A DNA stretch of 64,000 bases from DASPWW01 sp963803425 (lineage in GTDB: Bacteria; Actinomycetota; Thermoleophilia; Solirubrobacterales; 70-9): contig CAWDMA010000001.1 of assembly GCA_963803425.1 (NCBI GenBank), positions 1,736,001 through 1,800,000 of the forward strand. Reading direction: 5' to 3'. Numbering within the stretch: position 1 is the stretch's first letter; each line of letters starts with the position of its first letter. The notes below the pieces were generated by a model, which did not search any database, was not told the DNA's origin, and worked only from the letters and a program-made list of their open reading frames with translations. The position numbers were made by a program, and so were the translations under genes. Shown here in pieces: positions 49,688 through 58,918 of the stretch.

Positions 49688-51604
49688 TCAACCCTCCGGC
49701 GGCGCCGTGAGCAGCACCCGGCAGGGCGCCTTGCGCAGAACGTACTCCGTGACCAGACCGATCTCCGGCGGCTTCGAAGCGCCCACTCCACCGAGGATCG
49801 CACCCCCGCGGACCCGGGTCGGCGGCTCGCCTCCCATCACGATCGCCTCCACCCCGCGCCGCCTGGCGACCTCCACGATCCCGGCGCCGGCGTTGCGCGC
49901 GGGGACGAGCTCGGTGACGACCTGCACGGACTCGTACTCCTCGCCGACCTCCTTTGCCCGAGCCAGGGCTGCCTCGGCGCGCGCCGCCCGGTCCGGAGGC
50001 GGCGGGGCGGTGAGCGGGACTGTCAGCGGCATCTCCAGCACGTAGATCACGGTCAGCCTCGCCCCCTGCCCGTCGGAGGCGCCGGGCTCCGCGGCCGCCG
50101 CCAGCCTCCCGGCGGTCCCGACGATGTCGTCGTCGAGCGCGGTCCCGAACACGGGCACCAGGATGCTCGCGAACTCGACCTCCGGCTCCTGCTTCCACAG
50201 CGCCTCGGCCGGCACGCTGACCCGCTTCGTGAGCGAGGTCTGCTCGAACACCATCCTGTAGACGACGTAGCCGATCAGCCCGAACGCCATCCACGCGGCG
50301 CCCACGTAGGAGGCGACCTCGTGATAGACGAGCACGCTCACCCACGCCGCCGCCGTGATCACGAACGCGACGATCGCGATCACGGGGACCCGATGCCCCC
50401 GGACCGAGATGTCGAACGGGATCCGGTAGGGGCGCTCCCGGTCGGGGTCGGTCACCCGCAGCCGGATCACGGAAAGGTCCCCGATCGCGATCGCGAGCAG
50501 GGCGCCGAACGCGTACACGCCGGCGAGCAGCTCCACGTCCCCGGGGATCACCAGGCCGATCGCCGCCACCGCGGCCACCGCGATCGCGACGTGCGGAGTC
50601 GTGTAGCGGCTGTTCAGCTTCCCCAGCCAGCTCGGGATCTGCCGGTTCGTGGCCAGCACGTACACGTGCCGCGACAGGCCCAGCATCGCCGTGCTCGCCG
50701 CCCACACCAGCACGAGCGGGGCGATCACGACCACCGCCCACTTCATCCCGTCCGCGAGCCATCCGGGCTGGTAGCTCTGCACGACACCGAGGATCGGGTC
50801 CTCGAGGAACCTCCCGGCGAGAGCGCTGTCCGGCCCCTGCTGCGTGGCGACGACCGGGACGGCCATCAGCGCGACCGCCGCCATCGCCGCGTACACGAGC
50901 GGCACCAGCAGCGCCCCGGTGGCGATCACCTGGCGCAGCTCGTGCGGCTCCCAGTCGAGGTCCGGCGCCAGGTCCGAGGCCGCCTCTATCCCGGCGAACG
51001 CGATCGTCGCGATCACCGCCCCGTACACCAGGTCCTCGAACGACGGGGCCGAGAACAGGTGGATGTGCGCGGTGAGCAGGTCCGGCTCGAATGCGACTGC
51101 GGTCCCGACCCCGATCACGGCCAGCTGCAGCACCAGGTCGGCGAGCGCGAGCACGACCAGCACACGCTGCCGGTGGCGACCGGTCACGCCGAGCACGTTC
51201 ACCGCGGCGACGACGACGATCACCGCGGCGGCCGTGATCACCTCTCCCCGGGAGTGGGAGATGGAGCTGCTGATCGGGCTCAGGTAGTGCGGGACCGTGA
51301 TCGCCGCGACCGCGATCACGATCACGTAGTCGATCAGGATCGCCCACCCCGCCGCAAAGCTGATCAGCTCGTTGAAGGCGTAGCGGGCAATCGTCGTCGA
51401 CCCGCCCCGCTCCAGGAACATCGCCGCGCCCTCCGAGTACACCATGATCGTCAGCGCGAACAGCAGCCCCGCCGCCAGGAACACGAGCGGGGTGAGCCCG
51501 AGCGCGTAGTCGGCGACGATCCCGAGCGCGAAGTAGATCGAGAAGCCGACCGCGGTGTAGGCGACCGCGAACAGCCACGGGATCCCGAGCAGCCTTCTCG
51601 TCAA
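49688..51604 (-). CDS. APC-superfamily permease with C-terminal USP domain
   Basis: 638 residues. About 12 helices in residues 1-430 (GFSIYFALGIVADYALGLTPLVFL; helix 6 region VIATIAFAGIEAASDLA), then a cytosolic universal-stress-like domain (about 490-638) with LVPVFGTALDDDIVGTAGRLAA and VEAIVMGGEPP. Layout recalls KUP/KimA-type K+ importers and mycobacterial Rv2690c. Adjacent to two RCK proteins, so cation uptake is a reasonable hypothesis. ATG overlaps the stop of the 64-residue membrane protein. Confidence 0.88.
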   Translation of the reverse strand: MTRRLLGIPWLFAVAYTAVGFSIYFALGIVADYALGLTPLVFLAAGLLFALTIMVYSEGAAMFLERGGSTTIARYAFNELISFAAGWAILIDYVIVIAVAAITVPHYLSPISSSISHSRGEVITAAAVIVVVAAVNVLGVTGRHRQRVLVVLALADLVLQLAVIGVGTAVAFEPDLLTAHIHLFSAPSFEDLVYGAVIATIAFAGIEAASDLAPDLDWEPHELRQVIATGALLVPLVYAAMAAVALMAVPVVATQQGPDSALAGRFLEDPILGVVQSYQPGWLADGMKWAVVVIAPLVLVWAASTAMLGLSRHVYVLATNRQIPSWLGKLNSRYTTPHVAIAVAAVAAIGLVIPGDVELLAGVYAFGALLAIAIGDLSVIRLRVTDPDRERPYRIPFDISVRGHRVPVIAIVAFVITAAAWVSVLVYHEVASYVGAAWMAFGLIGYVVYRMVFEQTSLTKRVSVPAEALWKQEPEVEFASILVPVFGTALDDDIVGTAGRLAAAAEPGASDGQGARLTVIYVLEMPLTVPLTAPPPPDRAARAEAALARAKEVGEEYESVQVVTELVPARNAGAGIVEVARRRGVEAIVMGGEPPTRVRGGAILGGVGASKPPEIGLVTEYVLRKAPCRVLLTAPPEG

Positions 51605-51795
51605 TGCCGCGTCCTGAGCGCCAGGTACAGCCTCGCCGCACCGATCCCGACGAACAGGAGGCCGAGCAGGAAGCCCGTCGAGGCTGGCCCGCCCCCGCCG
51701 GCGAGCGTCCGCGCCAGGATCACGACCCCGAACCCGATGATGATCACCGAGAAGCCGAGGGTGACGTTGCGATACAGGCGGTCGGGCGCGGGCAT
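51601..51795 (-). CDS. small two-helix membrane protein
   Basis: 64 residues with two hydrophobic helices (VTLGFSVIIIGFGVVILA and STGFLLGLLFVGIGAARLYLAL). Overlaps the permease start by ATGA, suggesting a coupled accessory subunit. A TAGAAT -10 box ends 7 nt before its ATG. Confidence 0.72.
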   Translation of the reverse strand: MPAPDRLYRNVTLGFSVIIIGFGVVILARTLAGGGGPASTGFLLGLLFVGIGAARLYLALRTRH

Positions 51796-51802
51796 CGCGG
51801 CG

Positions 51803-51808
51803 ATTCTA
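51803..51808 (-). promoter_or_regulatory. -10 box for leaderless permease operon
   Basis: TAGAAT, close to the TATAAT consensus, 7 nt before the ATG at 51795. Confidence 0.5.
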
Positions 51809-51843
51809 CGAACCGCCCGGGCGCGCCCATCCGGGCGGCACGC

Positions 51844-52332
51844 CTACTTCCTCTTCTTCGCCTTCGCCTTGAACTCGCCCTGCGCGTTGCAGAAGGCGGC
51901 GCCGCTCGGGAAGTTGAGCTCCAGGTCTGCTTCCTTCACCTTCCTGCCCTTGTTGTAGATCGCGCCGGCGGCGTAGAAGGCCTCGCCCGGGATCCCTGCG
52001 ACGAACAGGCGCGGATCGGCGATCCCGAACGACTGGTTGGTGAGCAAGAACTCCGGTCCCGGGATCGAGTCGTTGTGCTCGACCGTGGTCCCGTCCGAGC
52101 ACGTGGCGTCGACCTTCTTGACGGTGAACTTCTTCACCTCGAGCGGCGCCTTCACCGTGATCGGCGGCCCGAAGTCCTGCGCCACCTCGAGCTTGCCGAC
52201 GGTCACCTTCATCGCCACCTTCGAGTTGGAGTCGCCCTTGACGGCGCCCTTCAGCTTGCTCACCTTCGCCGACGCCGCCGCCGGCGCCGCAACCATCGCC
52301 GCCGCGACGCACACCGCTGCAACCCGCCTCAT
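51844..52332 (-). CDS. secreted protein with Lys-rich C-terminus
   Basis: 162 residues from ATG 52332. Signal peptide (VAAVCVAAAMVAAPAAASA), a beta-rich middle with two Cys (ATCSDGT and AAFCNAQG) that may pair, and a C-terminal tail KAKAKKRK. The VKAPLEVKKFTVKKVDATC strand pattern resembles no family I recognise. It has its own strong promoter (52340-52368). Confidence 0.75.
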   Translation of the reverse strand: MRRVAAVCVAAAMVAAPAAASAKVSKLKGAVKGDSNSKVAMKVTVGKLEVAQDFGPPITVKAPLEVKKFTVKKVDATCSDGTTVEHNDSIPGPEFLLTNQSFGIADPRLFVAGIPGEAFYAAGAIYNKGRKVKEADLELNFPSGAAFCNAQGEFKAKAKKRK

Positions 52333-52339
52333 GCAGCGT

Positions 52340-52368
52340 TTTTTACACCCGACCGAGGATCCGGTCAA
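52340..52368 (-). promoter_or_regulatory. leaderless promoter of secreted protein 52332
   Basis: TTGACC (52368-52363), exactly 17 bp, TAAAAA (52345-52340), then 7 nt to the ATG. The best promoter in the window; predicted transcript begins at the start codon. Confidence 0.65.
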
Positions 52369-52400
52369 TGGGCCGAATTGCCCAGGCGGGCAGGTCCTGA

Positions 52401-54302
52401 TCACGGTCGTGGTGACTGCTTGGTCGGCAGCGTCAGCCGCGCGTGTTTGATCGAGACGCGGAAGCGGCGGTTGTTGGACCGCCTATAGGTGGGGCGATCG
52501 GCGCCCAGGATCTCGACCCGGAGCCGATGGCCGCGCTGGAAGCGCCAGAAGTTCCCGTTCATCTGGATCGTGATCCGGCCGCGCTGGTTCCCGACCAGTC
52601 GGTACACGCCCTCCGTGACGAACACCTGGCCCGCCGCGCTCACGTCCCACAGCCGCGCCACCAGCTCTCCGTCGGGATTGCCCCGGGTGGTGCGGATCCT
52701 CGCGGTCACCGTCGGCGCGCCGAGCAGGGAGTAGCCGCGGCGGACCCTCCGCAGCCGCCACGACGCGACGCCGACGCGACGCTGCTTCGCGGTCAGCGCC
52801 TCGCAGATGTTGTTGCTCGCCCCGGAGGGATCGGGAGCGGTGTCGAAGTCGAGCGAGCGCCTTCCGCCGATGGCGTTCACGTGGCGCGGCCCCAGCCGCC
52901 GGCCCGATCCGAACACCGCCTCCCCCTTGCTGAGCGCCCCGAAGCTCGCAGCCTGGACCGGGTTGGGAAGGCTGGCCCCGGGACAACGGGTCGTCCACGC
53001 GGTCACCCCGCGCGGCACGGAGCCGGCGGCCGAGGCGCCCGCGGCCGGGTTCACGTAGCGGTCGAGCCAGGCGATCCCGCGGGTCGTCACGTTGCGGACG
53101 TCGCGGTACCTGTTCTGGCCGCGCGAGTGCCCGATGTCCGCAATCATCATCGCCAGCTTCGAGGGGCCCGACTGACGCGCCAGGTTCCAGAAGTCGACGG
53201 CCTGCGGCGCCGGGAACAGCTCGTCGTTCCACCCGTTCGCGATCACGGTCGGCGCGGGCGGCCCGGCCACCGCCGCGGACGAGTGGAAGTCGCGGAGCTC
53301 GTTGACGATGTAGCGGGATTGGACGTCGTCATAGGGCTCGCCCTGGATCGCCATCCGCCGGTTCCACTCGATCATGTCCGACGACGGCTGCACCCCCTTC
53401 GGGGAGACCTGGCCGACGATCAGGCTGGACCGGAAGAAGGTCTTCTCGAAGTCGCGGTTCATCACCCCGACCGGAGAGGTGGCGGTCGTGAGGCCGCCCG
53501 GCTCGTCCACCGAGAGCCGCCCATTCGGCATCAGCGCGTAGGTGAGATCGGACCACGCCCACAGCGCGAACGCCCCTCCGACCGCCATCGGGGTCCCGTC
53601 CGGGCTGCGCAGCGGCCGGGTGTCGTTGGGACGAGCCGCATGCGGTGGGACGATCCGGTCGCGGAGCTGGGCCAGCGCAAGCGTCTGGCCGCCCCCGTAC
53701 GAAAGCCCGATCACCGCGAAGCTGGGCCGGGCGATCCCCTGGTCGACCAGAAGCCCGGCGAGATACTGGGTGTCGCGGATCTCGTAGCGGATGTCGGCGA
53801 GGTGCATCCAGCTCCCGTACGGGCATGTCGCCTTCCCGCCCTGCGGGTCGGAGACGTTGCTGCCGCAGGACCCGTACCAGCCCCGCGCCGTGTAGTTGAC
53901 GACCGCGTAGCCCTTGCGGGCAAGGTCTACGTTGTTGAGGCCGGCTCGCACGTAGGGCTTCGTCGCGGCGGTGGTCGTGCCCTTCTCGAACGCCGCCTTG
54001 TTCTCACCGAGTCCATGCAGCATGACCGCCACCGGGAACGGCCCGTCCCCGGCCGCCGGCAGGGTGACGTCCGCGTCGAGCCGCTGCCCGTCGAAGCTCT
54101 CAACCCTGAAGTCATCGGCCGGCCTGAACCCCGTCGGGCCCCCCTCGCAGAACCGCACCCCCTGCTCGCGCTCGCACGAGAGCCCGGCAGCGCCGTTCAC
54201 AAGGCTGCCGGCGAACGGCCTCACCTCGGCGGCGGCGGCGGAGGCGAGCGCGAGCGAGCCCAGCAACGCTGCGGCGACCGCGCCGATAGCGCGGGCGATC
54301 AC
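52401..54302 (-). CDS. secreted X-Pro dipeptidyl-peptidase/CocE-type (S15) hydrolase
   Basis: 633 residues with signal peptide. Alpha/beta-hydrolase: nucleophile Ser in VIGLSYGGGQT, acid in NGWNDELFPAPQAV, catalytic His in DIGHSRGQ, followed by the C-terminal jelly-roll domain (VTARIRTTRGNPDGELVARLW with RGHRLRVEILG) of the S15/CocE group. Likely exo-peptidase or ester hydrolase outside the cell. ATG start overlaps the next permease gene's stop by 4 nt. Confidence 0.88.
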   Translation of the reverse strand: MIARAIGAVAAALLGSLALASAAAAEVRPFAGSLVNGAAGLSCEREQGVRFCEGGPTGFRPADDFRVESFDGQRLDADVTLPAAGDGPFPVAVMLHGLGENKAAFEKGTTTAATKPYVRAGLNNVDLARKGYAVVNYTARGWYGSCGSNVSDPQGGKATCPYGSWMHLADIRYEIRDTQYLAGLLVDQGIARPSFAVIGLSYGGGQTLALAQLRDRIVPPHAARPNDTRPLRSPDGTPMAVGGAFALWAWSDLTYALMPNGRLSVDEPGGLTTATSPVGVMNRDFEKTFFRSSLIVGQVSPKGVQPSSDMIEWNRRMAIQGEPYDDVQSRYIVNELRDFHSSAAVAGPPAPTVIANGWNDELFPAPQAVDFWNLARQSGPSKLAMMIADIGHSRGQNRYRDVRNVTTRGIAWLDRYVNPAAGASAAGSVPRGVTAWTTRCPGASLPNPVQAASFGALSKGEAVFGSGRRLGPRHVNAIGGRRSLDFDTAPDPSGASNNICEALTAKQRRVGVASWRLRRVRRGYSLLGAPTVTARIRTTRGNPDGELVARLWDVSAAGQVFVTEGVYRLVGNQRGRITIQMNGNFWRFQRGHRLRVEILGADRPTYRRSNNRRFRVSIKHARLTLPTKQSPRP

Positions 54303-56212
54303 GCCGTCGTCTCCCCGGCTCCGACGGCCTGGGGAAGGTCGGGCTCGCGAGCCGGCTGCGGCTCGGCGACGACGATCACGCGGCAGGGACGCTCGGCGAG
54401 CAGCGCCTGCAGCGTCTTCCCGTACAAGGGGGTGCCGTTGCGATAGCGGAGCTGCACGACGAGCGCGGCGGCCTCGATCAGCCGCGCCTCCTCGGCGATG
54501 TAGTGCCCCGCCTGGCCGGGCCGCACCCGCTCGACGTGGCCGGTGACGCGCATCCCGCAGATCAGCTTCGCCCGCTCCAGCTTCTCCTGCGCGGCGCGCT
54601 CCTCCGCCGGGAGCGGCGCGTCCAGCGGCAGGTGGGTGGGCACGTCGATCAGCGACAGCACGTGGATCCCGCGGCGGCGGCGCGCCGCGAGCCGGTCGGC
54701 GGTCGCGACCACCTCATCGGAGAACGGGTCCTCCTCGAACGCGACCAGCACGCTTCTGTACTCGACTTCCTCCACCCCGAGCGGCTCCGGCGCGAGCACC
54801 TTCACGGTCTCCGAGATCGGGAGCCCCTGGCTGCGCCTGTACAGCATGTAGATCGCCAGCCCGAGCGCCATCCAGATCGCGCCGATGATCAGCGTCCGGG
54901 TGTTGAGCGCCATCACGACGATCCACGCCGCGAACGTGCCCGCCCCCCCGATCAGCGCCGTCAGCGGCAGCTCGGCCCCGCGCACCCTGATGTTCAGCGG
55001 CGGCTTCCACGGTCGCTCCTTGTCCGGGTAGCGCTGGCGGAGCCGGACCAGGGACACGTGCGCGACGGTGAAGGACAGCATCGCGCCGAACGAGTACATC
55101 GTGGCGAGCAGCTCGGTCTCGCCGGGGATCAGGGTGACCATCGCGACCGCGGAGAACACGAGGATCGCGACGAACGGGGTCTTGTACTTCGGGTGCACCT
55201 GTCGGAGCGCGTCGGGGAGCTGCCGGTGCTGGCCCATCGAGAAGGTCAGCCGGGAGAGGCCGATCAGCGCGGCGTTCGTGGCGATCAGGAGGATCACCGC
55301 CGCCAGGACCCCGACGTACACGCGGAGCACGTCCGTCAGGCCGCTGCTCAGCCCTAGGTTCTCGACGATCCCGAGGACGGGATCGTCGGCGAACGTCGTG
55401 CCCAGCTCCGTGCTGAAGTTGCCGGCGGCGTCCTGCGTCACCGGCATCGCCGACAGCGCCACGATCGGGAGCAGTGCGTACAGGCCCAGCACCGCGAGCA
55501 CGGTCAGCCCGGTGCCCTGGGGGACCGTCCGCCCCGCGTCCTTGGCCTCCTCGGCCATGTTCGAGATCGTCTCGATCCCGGTGTAGGCGATCATCCCGAC
55601 CGCGATCCCGAGCGCGAAGTCCCCCCACGTGGGGGCGACGCCGAGGTGGACGTTGTCCACCAGGGTCTCCGGGCTGAGCACGAGGAAGATCCCGATCCCG
55701 ACCAGGACGACCTGGGTGAGCAGGTCGGCGACCGCCAGGACGAGGTTGAAGCGCGCGGACTCCTTCGTCCCGCGCACGTTCAGCGCCGCAAGCAGCGCGA
55801 TCAGCGCGATCCCGGCGAGGATGTCACCGGGGCTGTCCCCGAGCGGTTCCCAGAACACGGCCAGGTAGTGGGGCACGAAGAAGGCCGAGATCGAGACCGT
55901 GATGATGTAGTTCAGCATCTGGCCCCAGGCCGCGAAGAAGCTGACCATCTCGTTGAACGCGTGCCGCGCGAAGCTCGACGAGCCGCCCGCCTCCGGATAC
56001 ATCACCGTCGCCTCGATGTAGGTGGCCGCGGTCGCCGCGAAGATCAGGCCCGCGATCACGAACGTGACCGGGGTGAGCCCGAGCGCGAACGCGGCGACCA
56101 CGCCGAGCGCGTAGTAGATCGACGAGCCGACGTTCCCGTACGCGGCCGAGAACAGCGCGCCAACCCCGTGCACGCGCCGCAGCGCTTCCTCTCTCGGATG
56201 TCGCTCAGCCAC
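54299..56212 (-). CDS. APC-superfamily permease with C-terminal USP domain, second copy
   Basis: 637 residues, GTG start with GGGGTGG upstream. Twelve helices (YGNVGSSIYYALGVVAAFALGLTPV; GIAVGMIAYTGIETISNMAEE), then a cytosolic USP-like domain (about 490-637) with SVLVAFEEDPFSDEVVATADRLAAR and ALVVQLRYRNGTPLYGK. Paralogue of the permease at 49688-51604 with the same length and architecture. TATATT lies 20 nt before the start. Probably K+ or amino-acid transport with nucleotide-sensing control (inference). Confidence 0.88.
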   Translation of the reverse strand: MAERHPREEALRRVHGVGALFSAAYGNVGSSIYYALGVVAAFALGLTPVTFVIAGLIFAATAATYIEATVMYPEAGGSSSFARHAFNEMVSFFAAWGQMLNYIITVSISAFFVPHYLAVFWEPLGDSPGDILAGIALIALLAALNVRGTKESARFNLVLAVADLLTQVVLVGIGIFLVLSPETLVDNVHLGVAPTWGDFALGIAVGMIAYTGIETISNMAEEAKDAGRTVPQGTGLTVLAVLGLYALLPIVALSAMPVTQDAAGNFSTELGTTFADDPVLGIVENLGLSSGLTDVLRVYVGVLAAVILLIATNAALIGLSRLTFSMGQHRQLPDALRQVHPKYKTPFVAILVFSAVAMVTLIPGETELLATMYSFGAMLSFTVAHVSLVRLRQRYPDKERPWKPPLNIRVRGAELPLTALIGGAGTFAAWIVVMALNTRTLIIGAIWMALGLAIYMLYRRSQGLPISETVKVLAPEPLGVEEVEYRSVLVAFEEDPFSDEVVATADRLAARRRRGIHVLSLIDVPTHLPLDAPLPAEERAAQEKLERAKLICGMRVTGHVERVRPGQAGHYIAEEARLIEAAALVVQLRYRNGTPLYGKTLQALLAERPCRVIVVAEPQPAREPDLPQAVGAGETTA

Positions 56213-56232
56213 TGACCACCCCGGCTGACTCG

Positions 56233-56238
56233 AATATA
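56233..56238 (-). promoter_or_regulatory. -10 box upstream of second permease
   Basis: TATATT on the minus strand, 20 nt before the GTG at 56212 and downstream of the hppA terminator. -35 unclear. Confidence 0.4.
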
Positions 56239-56276
56239 GGCATCGGCTCAGGCGACGCGGCCCGGCGCGGCGCGGC

Positions 56277-56312
56277 GACGCCCGGCGCCGGCTGCGGCCG
56301 GCAGCGGGCGTC
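56277..56312 (-). terminator. hppA terminator hairpin
   Basis: Arms GACGCCCG / CGGGCGTC (perfect 8 bp) enclose a second GCCGGC-CGCA-GCCGGC stem with one 2x2 internal mismatch, 26 nt after the pyrophosphatase stop. Strong two-part stem without U-tract. Confidence 0.65.
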
Positions 56313-56337
56313 TGTCAGCTTCTCGGCGGCTACGGCG

Positions 56338-58386
56338 CTACAGGTGGACGATCGGGATGATCAGCAGCGCAACGATGTTGGCGACCTTGATCATCGGGTT
56401 GATCGCGGGGCCGGCGGTGTCCTTGTAGGGATCCCCGACCGTGTCGCCGGTGACCGATGCGGCGTGCGCCTCGGAGCCCTTGCCTCCGTAGGCGCCATCC
56501 TCGATCAGCTTCTTCGCGTTGTCCCAGGCACCGCCTCCAGCGGTCATCGAGATCGCTGCGAACAAGCCGACCACGATCACCCCGATCAGGAGGCCGCCGA
56601 GCGCCTGGACGCTGATCAGCCCGACGACGAGCGGGATCACGATCGGGATCAGGGACGGCACGATCATCTCCTTCTGCGCGGCGGCGGTGACGATCCGCAC
56701 CGTGTGCCCGTACTCGGGCTTCTCGGTGCCCTTCATGATCCCCGGCTTCTCGCGGAACTGGCGGCGCACCTCCTCGACGACCTGGCCGCCGGCGCGGCCG
56801 ACCGCCTCGATCGCGAGCGCGGCGAACAGATAGACCATGATCCCGCCGATCAGCAGCCCGATCAGCACCGCCGGGTCGGAGATGCTGAACGAGATGTCCG
56901 CGCCTCCGGGCTCGTCCCCAAGCTCGATCTCGAACGCGTTGAACAGGACGAGCGCCGCGAGCGCTGCCGAGCCGATCGCGTACCCCTTCGTCACCGCCTT
57001 GGTCGTGTTGCCGACCGCGTCGAGCGGGTCGGTGACGTTGCGGACGTCCTCGGGCAGATCCGCCATCTCGGCGATCCCCCCGGCGTTGTCCGTGATCGGC
57101 CCGAACGCGTCGAGCGCGACGATCAGGCCGGTCAGCGAGAGCTGCGCCATCACGGCGACACCGATCCCGTAGATCCCAGCGAGCTCGTTCGCGGCCAGGA
57201 TCGCGAGCGCGATCAGCAGCACCGGGGCGGCGGTCGACTGGAAGCCCTGCGCCAGCCCCTGGATGATGTTCGTCGCGTGGCCGGTCTGCGATGCCCGGCT
57301 GATCGTCTTCACCGGCCGGAACCGCGTGGACGTGTAGTAGTCCGTGATCACGAAAAGGCCGGCAGTCACCGCGACCCCGATCAGGCTGCACAGCCACAGG
57401 TCGGTGACGCTGACGTCGCCGGTGAGCACGTCGCCCATCAGCCAGTCGGTGATCGGGTAGAACGCGGCTACGGACAGCACGCCGGAGACGGCCAAGCCCT
57501 GGTACAGGGCGCGCTCCACGTTCCCGGCGGCCGACCGCACCGAGAGCGCGCCGATGATCGAGGCGAGAATCGCGACCGAGCCGATCGTGAGCGGGTACAG
57601 CGCCACTTCGCGCGAGAAGTCCGCGCTGAACGTGAGCACGCCGAGCAGCATCACGGCGACCGCGGTGACCGCGTAGGTCTCGAACAGGTCTGCCGCCATC
57701 CCGGCGCAGTCGCCGACGTTGTCGCCGACGTTGTCGGCGATCACGGCGGGGTTGCGCGGATCGTCCTCGGGGATCCCCGCCTCGACCTTTCCGACGAGGT
57801 CGGCGCCGACGTCGGCGGCCTTCGTGAAGATCCCGCCGCCGAGCCGGGCGAACACGGAGATCAGCGACCCGCCGAACCCGAGCCCGATCAACGCGTCGAT
57901 CGCCTCCCTGTCGGTCTTGTCGAACAGAAGCAGGATCCCGAAGTACCCGGCGACGCCGAGCAGCGCCAGACCGACGACGAGCAGCCCGGTGACGGAGCCA
58001 CCCTTGAATGCGACGTCCAGCGCGGGGCCGACGCCGCCGCGCGCGGCCTCCGCGACGCGCGCGTTGGCCCGCACGGACAGGTTCATCCCGATGAACCCCG
58101 CGGCGCCGGAAAGGGTCCCCCCGATCACGAACCCAATCGCGGTCGGGACGTCCTGGAGGAACGCGAGCACGATCGCGAGCACCACCGCGACCCCCGCGAT
58201 GATCGTGTACTGGCGGGTCAGGTAGGCCTGCGCCCCCTCCTGGACCGCGGCGGAGATCTCCACCATCTGGTCGTTGCCCTGGGGCAGTGCGAGCAGGCGC
58301 TGCGTGATCAGCAGGCCGTACACGACGCCGGCGGCGGCGCAGCCAAGCGCGACCACGATGCCCCAATCGGTAAGGAAATCGGTCAA
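56338..58386 (-). CDS. hppA: H+-translocating membrane pyrophosphatase, K+-independent type
   Basis: 682 residues, TTG start with GGGAG upstream, about 16 helices. Hydrolyses PPi and pumps H+. Catalytic signature DVGADLVGKVE, acidic block EDDPRNPAVIADNVGDNVGD and C-terminal GGAWDNAKK. In GNTTKAVTKG the residue at 463 is Lys, the mark of the K+-independent subfamily (Ala in K+-dependent enzymes). Preceded by its own gap; the K+-linked proteins upstream in the window may share physiology, not mechanism. Confidence 0.96.
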   Translation of the reverse strand: MTDFLTDWGIVVALGCAAAGVVYGLLITQRLLALPQGNDQMVEISAAVQEGAQAYLTRQYTIIAGVAVVLAIVLAFLQDVPTAIGFVIGGTLSGAAGFIGMNLSVRANARVAEAARGGVGPALDVAFKGGSVTGLLVVGLALLGVAGYFGILLLFDKTDREAIDALIGLGFGGSLISVFARLGGGIFTKAADVGADLVGKVEAGIPEDDPRNPAVIADNVGDNVGDCAGMAADLFETYAVTAVAVMLLGVLTFSADFSREVALYPLTIGSVAILASIIGALSVRSAAGNVERALYQGLAVSGVLSVAAFYPITDWLMGDVLTGDVSVTDLWLCSLIGVAVTAGLFVITDYYTSTRFRPVKTISRASQTGHATNIIQGLAQGFQSTAAPVLLIALAILAANELAGIYGIGVAVMAQLSLTGLIVALDAFGPITDNAGGIAEMADLPEDVRNVTDPLDAVGNTTKAVTKGYAIGSAALAALVLFNAFEIELGDEPGGADISFSISDPAVLIGLLIGGIMVYLFAALAIEAVGRAGGQVVEEVRRQFREKPGIMKGTEKPEYGHTVRIVTAAAQKEMIVPSLIPIVIPLVVGLISVQALGGLLIGVIVVGLFAAISMTAGGGAWDNAKKLIEDGAYGGKGSEAHAASVTGDTVGDPYKDTAGPAINPMIKVANIVALLIIPIVHL

Positions 58387-58465
58387 GACTCTCCCTCTGC
58401 TAGGTGGCCAAAATCAGGTCGCCCGGCGGGTGTTACCGGGCGGAGAACGGCGCGAGTGTACCCGG

Positions 58466-58918
58466 CTACGTGCCGGGGGGCGTCCACAGCTTCGGGGGCG
58501 GCTCTCCCCCCGGGCGCCCGGTGCGGGGCGGCTGCGGCGGCGGCGGTTCGCCGCCGTCCTCGCCGTCCTCGCCGCCGCCCTGCGAGGGCCCGCCCCCGCC
58601 GGCGGCGTTCGCGTAGTGAACCTGCAGCTCGGAGAGCGCGTTCCGGACCTGCTCGGCGGGCTCGGGGTCGAGCAGGTCGACGAGAGCGCGGACCGCGTCG
58701 ATCCCGACCCGGGCCTGCTCCAGGTCGCGCTCGTCCTCCTTCGCGATCCGGCGCGAGGTGAGGTTGATCAGGTTGACGACGCTCTGCAGGAGCACGTCCT
58801 GGACCCGGAGCTTGCGGAGCTCCTCCTCGAGCCGTGCCCGGATCTCCGCCTCGCTCGGCGGCGCGCCCTCGCCCGCGCCCGGCGGTGGCTGCGGCGGCTG
58901 TCCTTCCTCGGCGCCCAT
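58466..58918 (-). CDS. DUF1844 family protein
   Basis: 150 residues from ATG 58918, overlapping the ligase stop (TGATG). Conserved helical core (30-105) with VQDVLLQSVVNLINLTSRRI and QARVGIDAVRALVDLL, then a Gly/Pro/Glu-rich tail. DUF1844 proteins have unknown function, possibly membrane- or division-associated. End of the t6A/redox operon. Confidence 0.82.
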   Translation of the reverse strand: MGAEEGQPPQPPPGAGEGAPPSEAEIRARLEEELRKLRVQDVLLQSVVNLINLTSRRIAKEDERDLEQARVGIDAVRALVDLLDPEPAEQVRNALSELQVHYANAAGGGGPSQGGGEDGEDGGEPPPPQPPRTGRPGGEPPPKLWTPPGT

